From contig JAJEKV010000523.1 of the NCBI GenBank assembly GCA_021234155.1, positions 96,368 to 160,367 of the forward strand: a stretch of 64,000 bases of DNA. Reading direction: 5' to 3'. The notes under the pieces were generated by a model. The model searched no databases and was not told the origin of the DNA. It saw only the letters and a list, made by a program, of their open reading frames with translations. A program made the position numbers and the translations under genes. This DNA is from Isoetes taiwanensis (lineage: Eukaryota; Streptophyta; Lycopodiopsida; Isoetales; Isoetaceae). The first letter of the stretch is position 1. Each line of letters starts with the position of its first letter. This document shows, piece after piece, positions 34,970-47,010 of this stretch.

Positions 34970-36600
34970 CCCTCGTGTCATGTCTCGTCCAAATTCTCCA
35001 CCTCAAAGCGTGCAAACATTGCTCCACGACCTCGGTCTCCTCATCACTATCGGGAGCCCTATCCGGCTCCACCGCTCAACCTTACTTTCATACCCCGAAC
35101 ATGCCTTCATCCATCACTCTTCTAGCCATCGCCTCTGCCCTTCACAACCATCATCTCCTAAGGGTGAAGCGGGGATATCCACATGTCTCTTTTTGCTCCT
35201 CCCGGGATTTTTCCTTCCCTACCTTTCCCACCCGCTCTTCACGTTTTACAATCTTGCAGACCTCAAACCCAATGATCGGGCACCTCCGGTAACCCCACCT
35301 CCGCCACCCCTTGGTAGAGGTCTTTCCGGCACCATACCCCCTCAACTCCATCTCAATATCCTCACTATCATGTTCGGTCCAGCCCGGCACTTTTACCTCT
35401 ACCTTTCGGACCCTTAAGGCGACTTATCCCACCTTTGGCAACCACGAAGGCAAACCTTTAGACCAAAGTGCTCGGGCCCACATGGAAGAATTTGAGGCTC
35501 ACAACATCGAATGGTCATCGCAACCTCAACTGAAATTCCACATCTTTTCCACCACATTGCGTGGCTCCCTCATCAATGGCTCATGTCCAGCAAAAAGCCC
35601 TTTGGAAACAAGATTGGTCGAAATGAAAAACTTTTCTTTCTCACTATGGGACCACGGATGATGATCAACTTCATCTCAAGCAACTCAATGACCTTCAACA
35701 AGAGCCCACAGTTCCGCGGGGATTTTGCAGGCCGTCTTCACATTACGCTTTCCGGCAAACTCAAGGAGTACCCCCACAGAGCGGATCTTGGTCGGTTTCT
35801 CCAGGACTTCCTCCATTCTCGGACTCATGGTGAATACACCTAAGACTTTGGAGGGGGCTATCGATCTTGTCAATCACTTTCGGTCAATGTTTCCTCGTGG
35901 CGTGGCTCTTGAGAGCTCCCTTTCATTCCACCCGTCATGGTTCCCCAGACTGGCTACTATTCAACCTCAACACGCCAATCCATGGGTTGGTCCCGGATCT
36001 GGTGCCATATCGCAAATATCAAAGGCCACTTGGCGAATGAGTGCAACTCCACCAATGGCCCGCCTCATTGTAAACGCAACATGTGCAATCATGCCACGGA
36101 AGAATGCACTGCGCACTCATCCTACACCTTTCGCAACAAGATGGTTTATCAAGTGCAAACAACACCTCGGCACCAATGCGCCATATCGGCCACCACCACT
36201 GCGCGAGCAACCCAATCAACTCTATCGGCAAGCGGGCAACAACGGGGACCCAACACCACGTTCTCCTTTTGATCCGCAAAAAAGCTTCGGTGTTATCGCA
36301 TCAAGAATGGGGTCATACCACCACGGCGTGTCCTCAACTTCCCAAGTTTGGTGCGGCTTTCGACACGAATCGGACCACATCGGTCCGCCTCACGGCTTAC
36401 CAACTCTCGGCTTGCTAATGGCAAACAAGGCCAGCGTCCGGTTGCCGGAAGCCACCTAGCGCCTCGGCAATCGCGGCTATCAACTCCGCTCCCGCCAATC
36501 AACCTGGATGGATCAACAAGCCACACGGGAAGAAATTTTTCGGGCTCTTAATCCTCCGATCCGGCCATCAAATTGGGTTGGTTTGGTTTCATGCCGGAAC
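34970..36600 (+). pseudogene. Gypsy gag (capsid and zinc knuckles)
   Basis: Gag coats the RNA inside the virus-like particle. Coding segments in shifting frames include LEGAIDLVNHFRSMFP near 35850 and, about 36000-36130, cysteine/histidine clusters of nucleocapsid type (KGHLANEC; CKRNMCNHATEEC). A further CCHC-like motif (C...KNGHTTTAC) is at about 36292-36337. The longest open frame here (35725-36459) follows gag only in part before drifting into another frame. Protease is expected immediately downstream, consistent with a gag-pol order. Confidence 0.8.
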
Positions 36601-37049
36601 CGAGGCGTCCGTCCTTAACCGTTATTCCTAATGGCCCACGCACTTGCCTTTGCGTCCGGCGCCATTCCTCATCACCGAAGACAAAAGGTCCATTTTGCCG
36701 GACTTGGAGAAACTCATGCGAATGTCATGCCTAAAGTTAGCCAAAGCATTTTGAACCTCATGCAAGCTGGCGAAGGCCGCGACGTTGGCTAATGTCCATG
36801 CCACCACGAGCTCAACAACGACAAGGCGCACCTTCCGTCTCAACCTCCGGCTCTCGGATATATCCCAATATGTCGCTGCGGAGGTTGACCTACTCAAAAA
36901 GTTCTTTGCTTCCTTACCCGCGCTCTCACGCACTGTGGATCCGGCCCGATCCTTTTTCTCATGTGCCTCACGGAACTCCAAGAGGAGCTAGCCAAAATCA
37001 AAATTCCTTTAAGCTTGGCTACAATTTTGAAACTCATCACGCTCTCAAG

Positions 37050-37330
37050 GACCGGTTACCACTCATTGTTTTGGTTGGGGCTGTTGCTACCTCTACTCCC
37101 ACGGTCCATGCCACGGTGGGCAATCAACAAGTCAATCATGTTCAAATTGGCCGGAGGTAGGTCAATCTCACCGGATAAACTCCGGAAAACAAATGGGCAT
37201 CAAACAACTCTATAGGTGCCCCATATGACATCAAATTGGCCAATGGCCATATCCGAGACCTCAAGGCGTCACACCTCTTCTTCACATCAACATAGGTGAT
37301 CTGATTCCCCTTGGAATTTGGTGTTTGGAA
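37050..37330 (+). pseudogene. Gypsy aspartic protease region
   Basis: Between gag and RT, segments such as VGNQQVNHVQI followed by a GG.S-type turn and then GAPYDIKLANGHI fit the retropepsin-like fold of gypsy elements: a strand leading to the D.GSS catalytic loop, then the flap-like 'LANG.I' strand. The catalytic Asp is not readable because of local base changes. Assignment rests on position as much as on motif. Confidence 0.6.
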
Positions 37331-37865
37331 GGTGGAAGATCGGTGATTATGAAATGTTGGTCGGGAGGACCTTTTCTCCGCCGGGCCAAGAGCATTCATT
37401 CTTTGGGGCCGCGGATGGGTTAGTCATCAGCGATGGTCACCTCAATGCCACCATGGACTTGGAAGCCGGCAAAATCATTTCCGTTGACAATGCTGAACCC
37501 TCTCTCTCTCCGAGCCGAGAGGACTAGGGGGCCAAGAATATTTATCAAGTTGGGCTCCACTGCGAAGCGCCTCTGTCATCCTACCCCGGTATGCTGATCC
37601 TTGGGGAGAAATGACTCTTGATCGGGACGGTTGTGGGCTTTGCTTGACCCTTACGGCTCCTTGCAATGAATCCAACGTGTTGATCACTTTTCGGAGCGAA
37701 CCTCCTAGCGGCTCACATTGCGGAAGTACATGCTGTCATGAAGCAACCTGCTGCTTGAGGCTTCGGCAACCTCTCTTTTCACCACGCGAGCGCCCGCATC
37801 CTGTTATGTTTCAACCTCCTGCTCATATTGTCCAGGACATGGAAGTTATCCCCATATTCGAGACT

Positions 37866-37990
37866 CACTACTACAAAAATAGGTAGAAATGGCACAAAAG
37901 TGACATTTATCCTCCTTTACAGGGCATAGCGTCACTTTTGTGCCAGGTCATAAATGGCACAAAATGGCGAATAAATGTCGGCCACTGTCC
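37866..37990. mobile_element. CACTA-type end or MITE-like hairpin inside the gypsy element
   Basis: CACTACTACAAAAATAGG (37866) is a typical CACTA-family terminus. It is followed by a perfect 14-bp inverted repeat, ggcacaaaagtgac (37891-37904) and gtcacttttgtgcc (37931-37944), and then a partial third copy (aaatggcacaaaa). The gypsy pol frame is interrupted here and resumes by about 38040. No opposite terminus was found, so it may be a fragment. Confidence 0.65.
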
Positions 37991-38039
37991 GGATCGCGCC
38001 AATCTTCCCACACCCTATCATTAACGGGCCGTCCGCTTT

Positions 38040-39410
38040 TTCAAAAGTTCAAACACATTTTTCGCCGAGCTTCTGAGAGATCTTGGGGGATCAACAAAAC
38101 CTTGGGAGAACTCACCATTCCTACCAAAGTCGATGCGCCCAGTCTAGCAGCGGCGATGCGGCTCAACCCCAATTCAGTGATGCGTCAAAGGCGGAAATTG
38201 ACAAAATCCCTTAGCTGCGCGGGTTTGATCTATGAGGTCAAACATTCTGAGTGGGTGAGCCCCATCGTCATTGCACTCAAACACAATGGTAAGATCCGCG
38301 TTTGTGTGGACTACAGAAAACTCAATCGACCCGCGGGCGTGATCATTTTTCCCCTTCCCTTCCGAGACCGGGTTACGGAAGAGGTTCTTTGGACATGAGA
38401 TGTACTCCTTCATGGATGGTTTTACGGCTACAATCAGATCTCAATCAAAGAATCGATCAACTCAAGACTACCTTCACCACCCAGGTAAAGTTTTTGCCTA
38501 CAAGGTGGTTCCTTTTGGATTATCAAACTCTCCATCCACGTTTCAGCGTATCATGCTCTCGGATTTTTCATGATTTTATGAAGGAAAATCCCTTCTTGCA
38601 AATTTTCAAGATGACTTCTCCCTCAGATTCCATGGCTGACCATTTTGGATAAATTGGAACTTCGTCTTTCGAAATGTGATGAGTCCCGGCATTAGTCTCA
38701 ATCAGAAATGCACCTTTGCGTCGCCGAGGTGTTGTTGGGACATGTGGTCGACAAAGCGGTATCACCACCGGATCTCGCCAAAAAATCGGGTGTGCTCAAG
38801 GCTCAAGCACCGGCCAATATCAAGGAAACACGCTCTTTCTTGGGTAAGGTCAATTATTACTCCACCTTCATTCACGGACTCGCAGGCCATTGCGGATCCC
38901 ATTCATAAACTCACGGGTGATGAATCCACGGGCTTGGAATTCCCGGGCGGATGCGCCTTCCAAGGTTGAAGCTCTTGCTTACTCGAGGCCCGGTTCTTGT
39001 TCCTCCTCAATGGGACAAAGCCCTTTTCATGTCCATAATCGATGTCTCGGCCTTTGCTATTGATTTGTTCTTTCTCAAGCATATGATGCGCGCAGCGACA
39101 AACCAAACCGCTTCGCCGCCGGAAGGAAACTCAATTAACGCAACTACTCGCCCGCAGGAGCGAAGCCTTGGGTTTTATTTTCTGCGTCCAACGCTTAGTC
39201 ACTATCTTTTTGGCGATCAAATCAAATTCTTTGTTGACCACCGGGCACTTCTTTACTTGATCAACAAATCCGCCCAGGGCGCATTGCACGTTGGGTCCTA
39301 CTTACCGCAAGAATTTGCACCTTTTGAAATTGTTCACAAGGTAGGCAAATCTCATGTTGTCGGATTATCTTTCACGCATCACCACGGATGATCCCTCTTT
39401 GGCGTCTCGG
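38040..39410 (+). pseudogene. Gypsy reverse transcriptase and RNase H
   Basis: Reverse transcriptase: KIRVCVDYRKLN at about 38293-38330, then FMDGFYGYNQISI-like and LKTTFTT segments, PFGLSNSPSTFQR near 38510-38550, and an F.DDF catalytic-loop equivalent near 38605-38620 (the second-position residue is altered as read). RNase H: DVSAFAI at about 39040 and ALGF/HYLFGDQIKFFVDHRAL (39170-39260), ending KVGKSHVV near 39355. These copy element RNA into DNA and remove the RNA strand. At least six frame changes occur across the 1.4 kb. Confidence 0.92.
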
Positions 39411-39439
39411 GCGCCTTTCTCGATGCTCAACTCTTTACG

Positions 39440-40620
39440 GTCACGGCAACACCACATTGGTTCCATGACTTTCAGCATTATCTCCTCACGCGCTCTTCCA
39501 CCAGGGCGCCCGCGCTCTCTCCGATAGCGACAATCCCGTCGACATCAATTTCTCGCGGTGGTCCGTGGACTACACCATGGTTGCGGGCCATCTTTACAAA
39601 AGGGTAAGGATACCATTCTTCGGTGTGTTTCTCCCTCATGAGGTCGGATATTGTCAGAAGCCCATGAAGGGCTGGTGGTGGTCATTTTCATGGTGACACT
39701 ACGACATAAAATCTTCTTCTTTGGTTATTTTTGCCCACGCTCTTCAAACTCGCTCCCCGCCGCGTGTGATGCTTGCCGGCGTGTGGGGCGACCACTGACC
39801 GCGTGGCGCTCTTCCTTTGCCAGCGCCGTCGCCGCGCCACTTCCCCGACCAAATGGGGAATGGATTTTGTGGGACCCCATCGATCCTCTGGCGGCACACC
39901 CGTGCCCGCTACATTTCAGTTCTGCCGACTTCACGCGCTACCAAATGGGCGGAAGCTTTGCGCGCCATTGACAACAACTGCGGCCGGCCGACCAAGGTCC
40001 TCTATCAACAAATCATCCGCGCGATTGACTGCCCCGCGGGCTGGTCGGTGATCGTGGTGTCCATTTTATCAATTATACCATCAAGGAGCTGCGGATTATC
40101 TCGATACATCATCACAAGAGCACACCTTACTATCCTCAAGGGAATGGTTTTGGCGAAAGCACAAACAAAACTACGGTCACAATTCTCTCAAGAAATTTGT
40201 GATGCTTCTACTTTGATTGGCAAAACAAACTTCCCTCTTGTTCTTTTGGGCTTACAATACTTGTTTCAAAAATAGCTTCGGTCACACCCTTTCAAATTGG
40301 TTTATGGTCAAGAAGCTCTCATGCGTTTGAATACATACTTCCAACACTGGTTTTCAACCGGCTCGCCCATAATCGCCTTTGCACTCAAAGAAAGGGTTTA
40401 TCAATTGGAAACAGTTGGATGAACTTAGAAGAGATGCTTATATTTAGTGTTCTTCATGGACAACGATTGCAAAAATCCTTACATGACAAGCATTTGAAGA
40501 CAAAACATTCAGCGAAGGAGATTTGGTTCTTCTTTATGATTCTCGGTACAAAACTTTTCAGGATGCTTGGATTTCGTTGGCTTGGCCCTTATCAAATTGT
40601 TTAAGTGGTTTCGACCAGTT
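39440..40620 (+). pseudogene. Gypsy integrase
   Basis: The integrase joins element cDNA to the target. Segments in order: an HHCC-like zinc region (HEGL.GGHFHGDTT and a CxxC-type region near 39650-39800), then the catalytic core with KWGMDFVGP (first Asp, about 39850), ATKWAEA (39935), a D.GVHFINYTIKEL-type segment near 40050-40090 (second Asp region) and YYPQGNG near 40125-40145, followed by AES (catalytic Glu). The C-terminal part includes LVYGQEALM near 40300. Frames shift several times. Confidence 0.9.
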
Positions 40621-40799
40621 TTTCAAGCGGCTGGAGTTAGATGGCACTCCATTACCTACAACGGTTAATGGCTTCGCCTCAAAACATTTCATACAGCGAA
40701 AGTGCATCCACACGGAATCTTTGTTCGGACAGCATGCACACAACGGATAATTGACTAAACCAGCGGCATATTTATATTATAGGTGGAATTTTTTACAAA

Positions 40800-43700
40800 A
40801 TGTGGAAGTGACCGACTATTTCATATAGAGCGCGCCTATATACAAAAGCGGGCTCGAGCCCTATCTACTAAAGTCTAGAAGAAAAACCTTTCGGGGTTTG
40901 AGGCGGTGATCTTGAGATGTTGTGAGAGTTACTTTCGGGATCAGCGAAGGTCAGGGAACCACCTCCATCCCGTTGGTCTTGGATTCGGGGATGTTCGGCC
41001 ATCGGCACACCCGATACCGTCCATTCTCCGCCCACGGTGTGGCGGTTGAGAAACAATTCATCTTGGGGTAATCCACTCGGCGGTTTCGTGGGCATAATGC
41101 GGTCCACCGTTCGTTCAAACCGGCGGCATCTTTGGCGCCATCGGATGCCCGTTTACTCGGTTAGTCTTATATAGCCAGCGAGGAAGTCGCTTGTCGGCGT
41201 GGACCAATCCACATAAACTAGCGATGTTTTTTTTACCAATGCCAAAAATTGTTTCGTTTTGGCGAAATCTCTTTTTCCGCCGCATATCTAGCCATGGTGC
41301 CGCCCGACATTCCTTTTAATGATATCCCACGCCGGGTTGTGGCATTAAATGCCATTCCTTCTTTTCAGCCGTCCGAACATTAATGTGTGTTCTTTGGCCA
41401 CTGTCACATCCCATCATTCTCTCACGCCTCATCTCCACCGTTCATTCCTTCTCCTTTGTTGTTTGGGGACTTAGCCAAATTTTGCCTCTCAATCACCTCC
41501 TTGGCATCTTCGACAGACTGGCACCATCAGCGGTTCGCGGCTTAAGCCCTTATCATGCCCCTTAAGCCCACCGCGGCGCCCTAAACCTTCACCCCAAGTC
41601 TCTCTGTAGCCGTCCTCTCCGGATTCTTTGCTTCGTCCTCCGCCCCGCCTTAGAATCTTGTTCTTTCCACCAATCTTTGCCATGGCTGCCCCAAAATTTT
41701 CTACACTTCAAGCCCCTTTGCTCCCGGGGCCCAGCTCTTTTAGAGTTTCATCCAGCGCCCTTTCCATTGACCCTTGTTGGCCCGAATCGTCTGCGTCGCC
41801 GAGCGAACACTCTGGTCTCTCAAATGGAACTCAGGCTCAGAGTGACCAGGTTAAGGCCAGTTCATCGCTAACATGATCAACGTGCATGGATACCACGGTG
41901 GTCAGGTGGCACCACCATTGTTGACTCGCCCACCTAATTCGAGGTATTCCATGCGGCACCAGAAACCTTGTTTATCTTGGTCTGCCATCACGGATCTTGA
42001 TGTCAGCGGGATTTTGGTGCACTGCCCATCCGTCCTAAGCGTGCATCGCCTCCTGAAAATATTAACAAACCCCATGAAACTTTGTTAAAGTTTACGTGGC
42101 ATAATTCTATAGGTATTCTATCAAAAGAACACCCATATCAATAAACCTTTCTATAATATATTAGTCCTTTGCTACTCGCTCAACCCCCACATTGATTGGC
42201 CCCAATTCTTTGTTTCTGCAGTCTTCTCCAAGATCTTGGTACCACTTCTCCCCTCTGAGAAACTTACGTGGGAGGCCATCTTCAAGCCCTCATCTGTGTC
42301 ATTACTTTCCTCCCACAAACTCTCATTCTCAAAATTCCACTTTCAGTGATTCCCCTTCCTAAGACTCATCAAGTTGGCACTTCCGCCCTTCTTCTTGGTC
42401 ATGTCAACCTTCAACCACCATGTCCTTGTCTCCTCCTCCTCTGAGGAAACCAAGCACTCCTGGTCCTCCTCATGTGTCCCAAGCGTCACAAACAAGGCAA
42501 CATTGCGGCTCTCCACCACCACGGCACCCTCGTCGGTTGTTGTATGTCCCGATTATCGAGGATGCTCAAAGGCTGCTTTGTTCTAAAGTTAAAGTCCCAA
42601 GCTCTTATGAATGGGGTTCACCGCGGCCTGATGACTCCGGATGTGGTTGGCCAAGTAACCTTTAAGAAATTTTGCACAAGTTCAAACTTTGGGAAGCCCA
42701 ACTTCCAAGAAAAGCATGGGGCTCTCTTGAGGCAGCATAGATCTCAAAAGTGCCGCGAGGATCAGACCAGCCTACTTGTAGATCCAGGGCTCGGCTTCAA
42801 TCGAACTTGAGGCCTTATTGGAGCAACACAAGTCAAAGACACCCTCCTTAGTGACAAGGAGAAAGATATTGCTAAACTCAGCGCTTTGTACTCGAGCTTT
42901 GTGAAAATTACGGTACTCAAGTTCAACACTACGAGGCCTTCAGTTGCCTCTTTGCCCGGCTCAGCTCTCCACCTTGAGACTTTCATTAACATCCCTCAAA
43001 GATCAAACTTTGGAGGTTGAAAGCGAAAGCAACTTCTTGATGACGGCGAGGAATTTGCGTCTTGACTCAATGCCCACGGGCAAACCTCCTCCTGGAGTTA
43101 ACACTTCTGAGCCGGGGCAGATTGACCCGAACCGCATATACGGTAGAAAAGGACCACGGGTCAGTGACCTCGAACAACGGCTTCATGCAAACTATTGATG
43201 TGGTAGAGCTCGAACAAAACGAAGGCTACATTACCATTGCTCTCAACCTGCTGTTGGCTTACCCCATTCCTTCCGGTTATCACGGGTTATGTAGTTGCCC
43301 ATACCTCTTTCTTACGAAGTGGCATCGGCTGATGGTCCGTTGATGTTCCCTAGCATACCTTGAAGGATTTTCTTCGGATCGGCACGAACTCTGCGGTGAA
43401 GACAAAGGTTTATTTTATTGCCCTTTTTAGTCTTTGATCTCATTCCTTTGTGGCGTCGGGGATCACCTTGAGTTGTTGACCAATGGCATACATTTTCATG
43501 ATTTCTATCGCTTGATACACGGGACAAATTTGAGATGGGCCACATCCAGAACTTCGAGGGGTGACCCACACTTCAATGGTTGCTTTTGGATAACAACCCC
43601 TATCACGTCTAATCATGACCCAGACACATGCTCTTCATCAAGAGTACATCTGGGGACTTGCTCATCATTTGCCTCTCGGCAAGGCGAGCGCTACAACAAA

Positions 43701-44570
43701 TAAAAAATTATCACAGGACATCAGGATCTTCCCTTTGCACAAGTTTACATGCGGCTTTTGGCGGGTTACAATCAGCTGCGTGCTCGCCGGATAAAGGCGG
43801 TTCCCCGGGTTAGGATAAACCCTCTGTTTACTCGGCTCACAGCTTCGAGTGGGATCGTTGGTGCAAACAGATCACTTGCTTGTCGAATAATGGGGAGCGG
43901 GCGCCAGCCCGGCCATACGGTGGCTCCCTCTCGCGTGCTTCTCGGGTGCCCCTCCCACCCGGGTTTCTTACTTCGATTGGCGTCTTCCTTGCGGACCAAG
44001 GTCATGGATGGCGGGGAGTCCACTCGCCTCAAATCTCGGCGGATCTCCGGTGGGATCCCACCCGTCAGGCGATCGGCGGGAGGGATAATGCCACCTTAGA
44101 CCTCTTGAAACCTGGATCTATATTGCCCAATCTTGGCGTGGTTGGCAGCGGCCGAGGATGCCATTTATGGCCTCGACACCTTCTTGCAGCATGCCCACCT
44201 CCCACGACCCTTAGGTCCACGTCGAGGCGGGTTTTGTCTTGCTCTCAAGAGCCTCTGGTCGACTCCTCCTCAAATGCGTCCCATCTTTGCGCAATCCGAA
44301 TGCCGGTCGGTGCTTTTCGGTCTCCAGTTGCCTCCTCATGGAGTGCGGTTTGTTTCTTAAAAGCCCATGCGGCCCCTTGAAGATGGTGGCTCTCATTTTC
44401 TCATTGGCCCGATCACGCCCTTGGGCTCAACCTCCTCCTGCTCTTCAAAAGCGCCCGGGATCTCATTTGCGAGTTTACCATAATGGTGCCGTCCTCCTCC
44501 CGTGAGGATCCTTTGTCGGCCGGGGCTTCAGCCCTGGGAACACTTCCTCCTTTTCTTCACCCGGTGCGTT
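40800..44570 (+). other. Extra 3' region of the gypsy element, coding-like but unassigned
   Basis: Standard gypsy elements reach the polypurine tract soon after integrase; here 3.9 kb remains. Plus-strand coding-like segments occur: an ATG at about 41682 (MAAPKFSTLQAPLLPGPSS), FFVSAVFSKILVPLLPSEKL near 42210-42270, a helical LEALLEQHKSK-type stretch near 42810-42870, LPAQLSTLR near 42950 and further short frames to 44500. This could be an extra ORF of the env-like or transduplicated kind known in some plant LTR elements. No domain was recognised, and the minus strand shows nothing better. Confidence 0.5.
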
Positions 44571-44571
44571 T

Positions 44572-44581
44572 GGTGGGGGAG
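44572..44581 (+). promoter_or_regulatory. Polypurine tract of the gypsy element
   Basis: GGTGGGGGAG abuts the first base of the 3' LTR (TGTTAGTCA at 44582). A purine run in this exact place primes plus-strand synthesis in LTR retrotransposons and supports the LTR border. Confidence 0.85.
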
Positions 44582-45120
44582 TGTTAGTCACGTTGCCTCA
44601 TGCAGGGGACTATTCATGCATCTGACGGACAGGTCAAGCTCAAGGATCGCCGGTCAACCCACGGGTCAGCCATCAAGGCCCTTGAAGACCAAGGCGACCT
44701 ATCAAAAGCCCGCTCGGGACAAGTGAGGGCGAGCGTCAGCGTCAGCGTGATTCTAGGCACTTCAAGAGGCACCGTAACATTCCAAATCGGGCCTCCTTCA
44801 GTCGGCACCGAATCCGGTCGAGTGTCTATATTGGGCCAAAGGCCATTTGTACTATATATATGAGTAGAGCTAGCATATGAGGGCTAGATGAGTTTTGAGT
44901 CTTGTCTCTCTTGGTCTTCTCTCGTTAGAGCTCATGTATGTTCATCATTGATATCCAGAAGCATATCATTTTCCTCTCATTGTTCTTTTACATTTCGTTT
45001 TCTTCTTCTTGTTCTTTTCTTTCGTCAGCGTGACATAGTCCCCAGTTCTCTGTTAGATCCAAGGGTCCTCCCACGAGGAGGGCTATCTTTGCGAAGGAGT
45101 TCGAACCCGGACCCCAAACA
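44582..45120 (+). repeat. 3' LTR of the gypsy element
   Basis: It begins TGTTAGTC and ends CCCAAACA, immediately followed by the ATGAT duplication at 45121-45125. It aligns along its full length with 34226-34769. A TATA-like 'actatatatatgag' is at 44851-44864. Confidence 0.93.
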
Positions 45121-45125
45121 ATGAT

Positions 45126-46490
45126 GCGTAAGTAGGATATAGTCTATGTCTAACTTTTCCATTCCGGAATCTGTGATTTAATGCACGGTTCAACCGTTTT
45201 TGGAAAGCATCTAGCTTAGCATGATCCAATTTCCTTTGGGCTTGAAATGGGTGGGGACTTCTACCACTTAATTTTCCCTTCAAGTTAAAGTTGGCCAACA
45301 TGATGGGACTCCGGTAATTTTATGGTGGAATTCAAGCGTCTCAATAAATTGCTACATGGCGATATGAGCAAGTAATCCACAATACTCTCTCCCATCGGGT
45401 GATACATGTCTTTGGTATTTGTCTGTTTATATTGCTCTATTCCATTCATGATCTTGGGACATGCGATGCCAAAATCAGCGGCTTGTCTCCCATTGCATTT
45501 GACCCTGATCTGTAGGTGGCATATGAAACTCTTGTCGTCCTCTTCTAATAAGAGTGGATTCCCTTTTGTATGTATGATACGGTCTGCGACCCTTTTGTTC
45601 TTGCATTGAAGTGGCCACAACCAAGACCTCTCCTCTATCTTTGTATATTAATGTTTCTTTTTGCTAAGATCATGCGGTGCGGGTTGTCTGTCCAAACCGA
45701 CGATTTGTAAGCGGTCATGTTCAGGGGCGTAATAACATGTGGCTACATACACTTTCGGCGATTCCTCAACTCTACTTGTAACCACATGTCTTTGTTTAAA
45801 TTCATGCTTTGCCACTATTTTATGTGTTTGCGACTTACATTCCAGAGCATACTGCCGGGCCTCCATATCCGATCCTACTCCATGTTCCCTTATGTTCCGG
45901 ACCGAATCTACTATGGTGAGATATGTCTAGGAGTGGCCTAGATTGATGCTCTTATGTCTCAGAAGAAACACGTCCATTTTGCATAACACATCCATGCTGC
46001 GGCTACTTTCTCATTTGAAAGTCCATGTATATCCATGATTGGTGACCTCAAAGGTCCCAAGTTCCTATTCTTTCTTCTTTCTAGGCCTCTTGCCTTTCAC
46101 TGCTCTATCCGGATACGCCAACAAAGCCTTTTGTCACTGGCCTCTTTTACTTTTGCCCATTCCTTTTTCTAACTTCCGGTTATTGTGGGAGTTAGATCCA
46201 TATCAATCGAGATCTTTTGACCTTTCAATGCCCCTCGTTTTTTGTAGGACCCTATTGCGGGGCTTCCTCGATTGCTTCATCGAACTAAAATTGGTGCATT
46301 AAAATTTCTTTGGCTTACCAAGTCTCCTTTATGAATGGCTTGAGGTTCATGTGGATGCATGACCTCCTTGAAAATTGTGCAATGACCTGGTTTGTATCTT
46401 CATTTTGGTGTTCATTGGCGAGAGATCTTGATTTTTACTCAATTACGTTCTTCGGCCTCTGCTGAGATACGTTCATGATGCAGATCCATT
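45126..46490 (-). mobile_element. LINE fragment B: ORF1 tail, endonuclease, linker
   Basis: Minus strand. Near 46300-46090 lies the end of an ORF1 similar to fragment A (AYPD, KRPRKKK). The endonuclease domain follows: SRVEESPKVYVATCYYAPE (45790-45715), and IMNGIEQYKQTN and GESIVDYLLISP (45440-45350), the last matching the conserved 'S.IDY' stretch. DHAKLDAFQKRLNRALNHRF (about 45220-45160) is the linker before a LINE polymerase. The polymerase itself is absent because the gypsy element's target site cuts the fragment at 45125. Whether LINE sequence resumes left of 34221 is unclear. Confidence 0.8.
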
Positions 46491-46493
46491 TGT

Positions 46494-47010
46494 CACTACA
46501 AGAGAATGCATGCTAGACGTCAGGTAAATCGTCAGAAAGCCTTCACAAATCGGGGAGAAGTGTCGGTATTTGGTGGTTTCTCGACTAATAGCGACTAATA
46601 TTATCGGCGATTGTCGCGTCCCGGATGTTTGCGTCGGTGAATCGTCGGATATCGTCACTTCATCAATGTGATTACTCGTCAAGATATTAGTCGGAAAAAA
46701 TGCGTCAAAATAATAGTCGACAATAGTCATCATATTGGGCGGTTTTAGTCAAGGTACTAGTCGGGTGAATGAATTAAGACTTAATCGGGTTTATAATGGA
46801 AATTTTTGGTCGGGTTATTCGAGAATATTAGTGGGTTATTAGTCAAATATTTGTCAACATATTAATCGAGAATATTAGTCGGGAATATTGTTGGGGCTTT
46901 TAGTCAACTTATTGGTTAGGATAATAATCGGGATACTAAATTAGGGAATATTAGTTAGGCTCTTGAGTCGACTTAATAGTTAGTTATTAAGTGGGGCGGT
47001 GGTCACTCAT
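46494..47010 (+). mobile_element. CACTA (En/Spm-like) transposon terminus with subterminal repeats
   Basis: CACTACAAGAGAATG at 46494 matches the canonical CACTA end. The next 500 bp is full of short motifs such as 'attagtcg', 'tagtcggg' and 'aatattagtcggg', both direct and inverted. Such arrays bind the transposase in this superfamily. It starts directly at the end of LINE fragment B. The partner terminus is uncertain; a weak candidate, 'tttttcttgtagta', is at 53960-53973. Confidence 0.75.

Larger units (their letters stand above)
34226..45120 (+). mobile_element. Complete Ty3/gypsy LTR retrotransposon, 10.9 kb
   Basis: Two LTRs (544 and 539 bp), a flanking 5-bp duplication, a polypurine tract, and gag, protease, reverse transcriptase, RNase H and integrase in gypsy order on the plus strand. 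All coding parts are broken by indels, so this copy as read cannot make its proteins. About 3.9 kb between integrase and the 3' LTR is not explained by standard domains. The insertion sits at the border between an LTR-containing region and LINE fragment B. LTR divergence by eye is mostly indels with modest substitution, so age is uncertain. Confidence 0.95.

Noticed and set aside
35725..36459. 244-codon open frame as a single intact gene
   Set aside because: It lies in the gypsy gag and follows the gag frame only in part; zinc-knuckle motifs occur in a different frame, so it is not one native protein.
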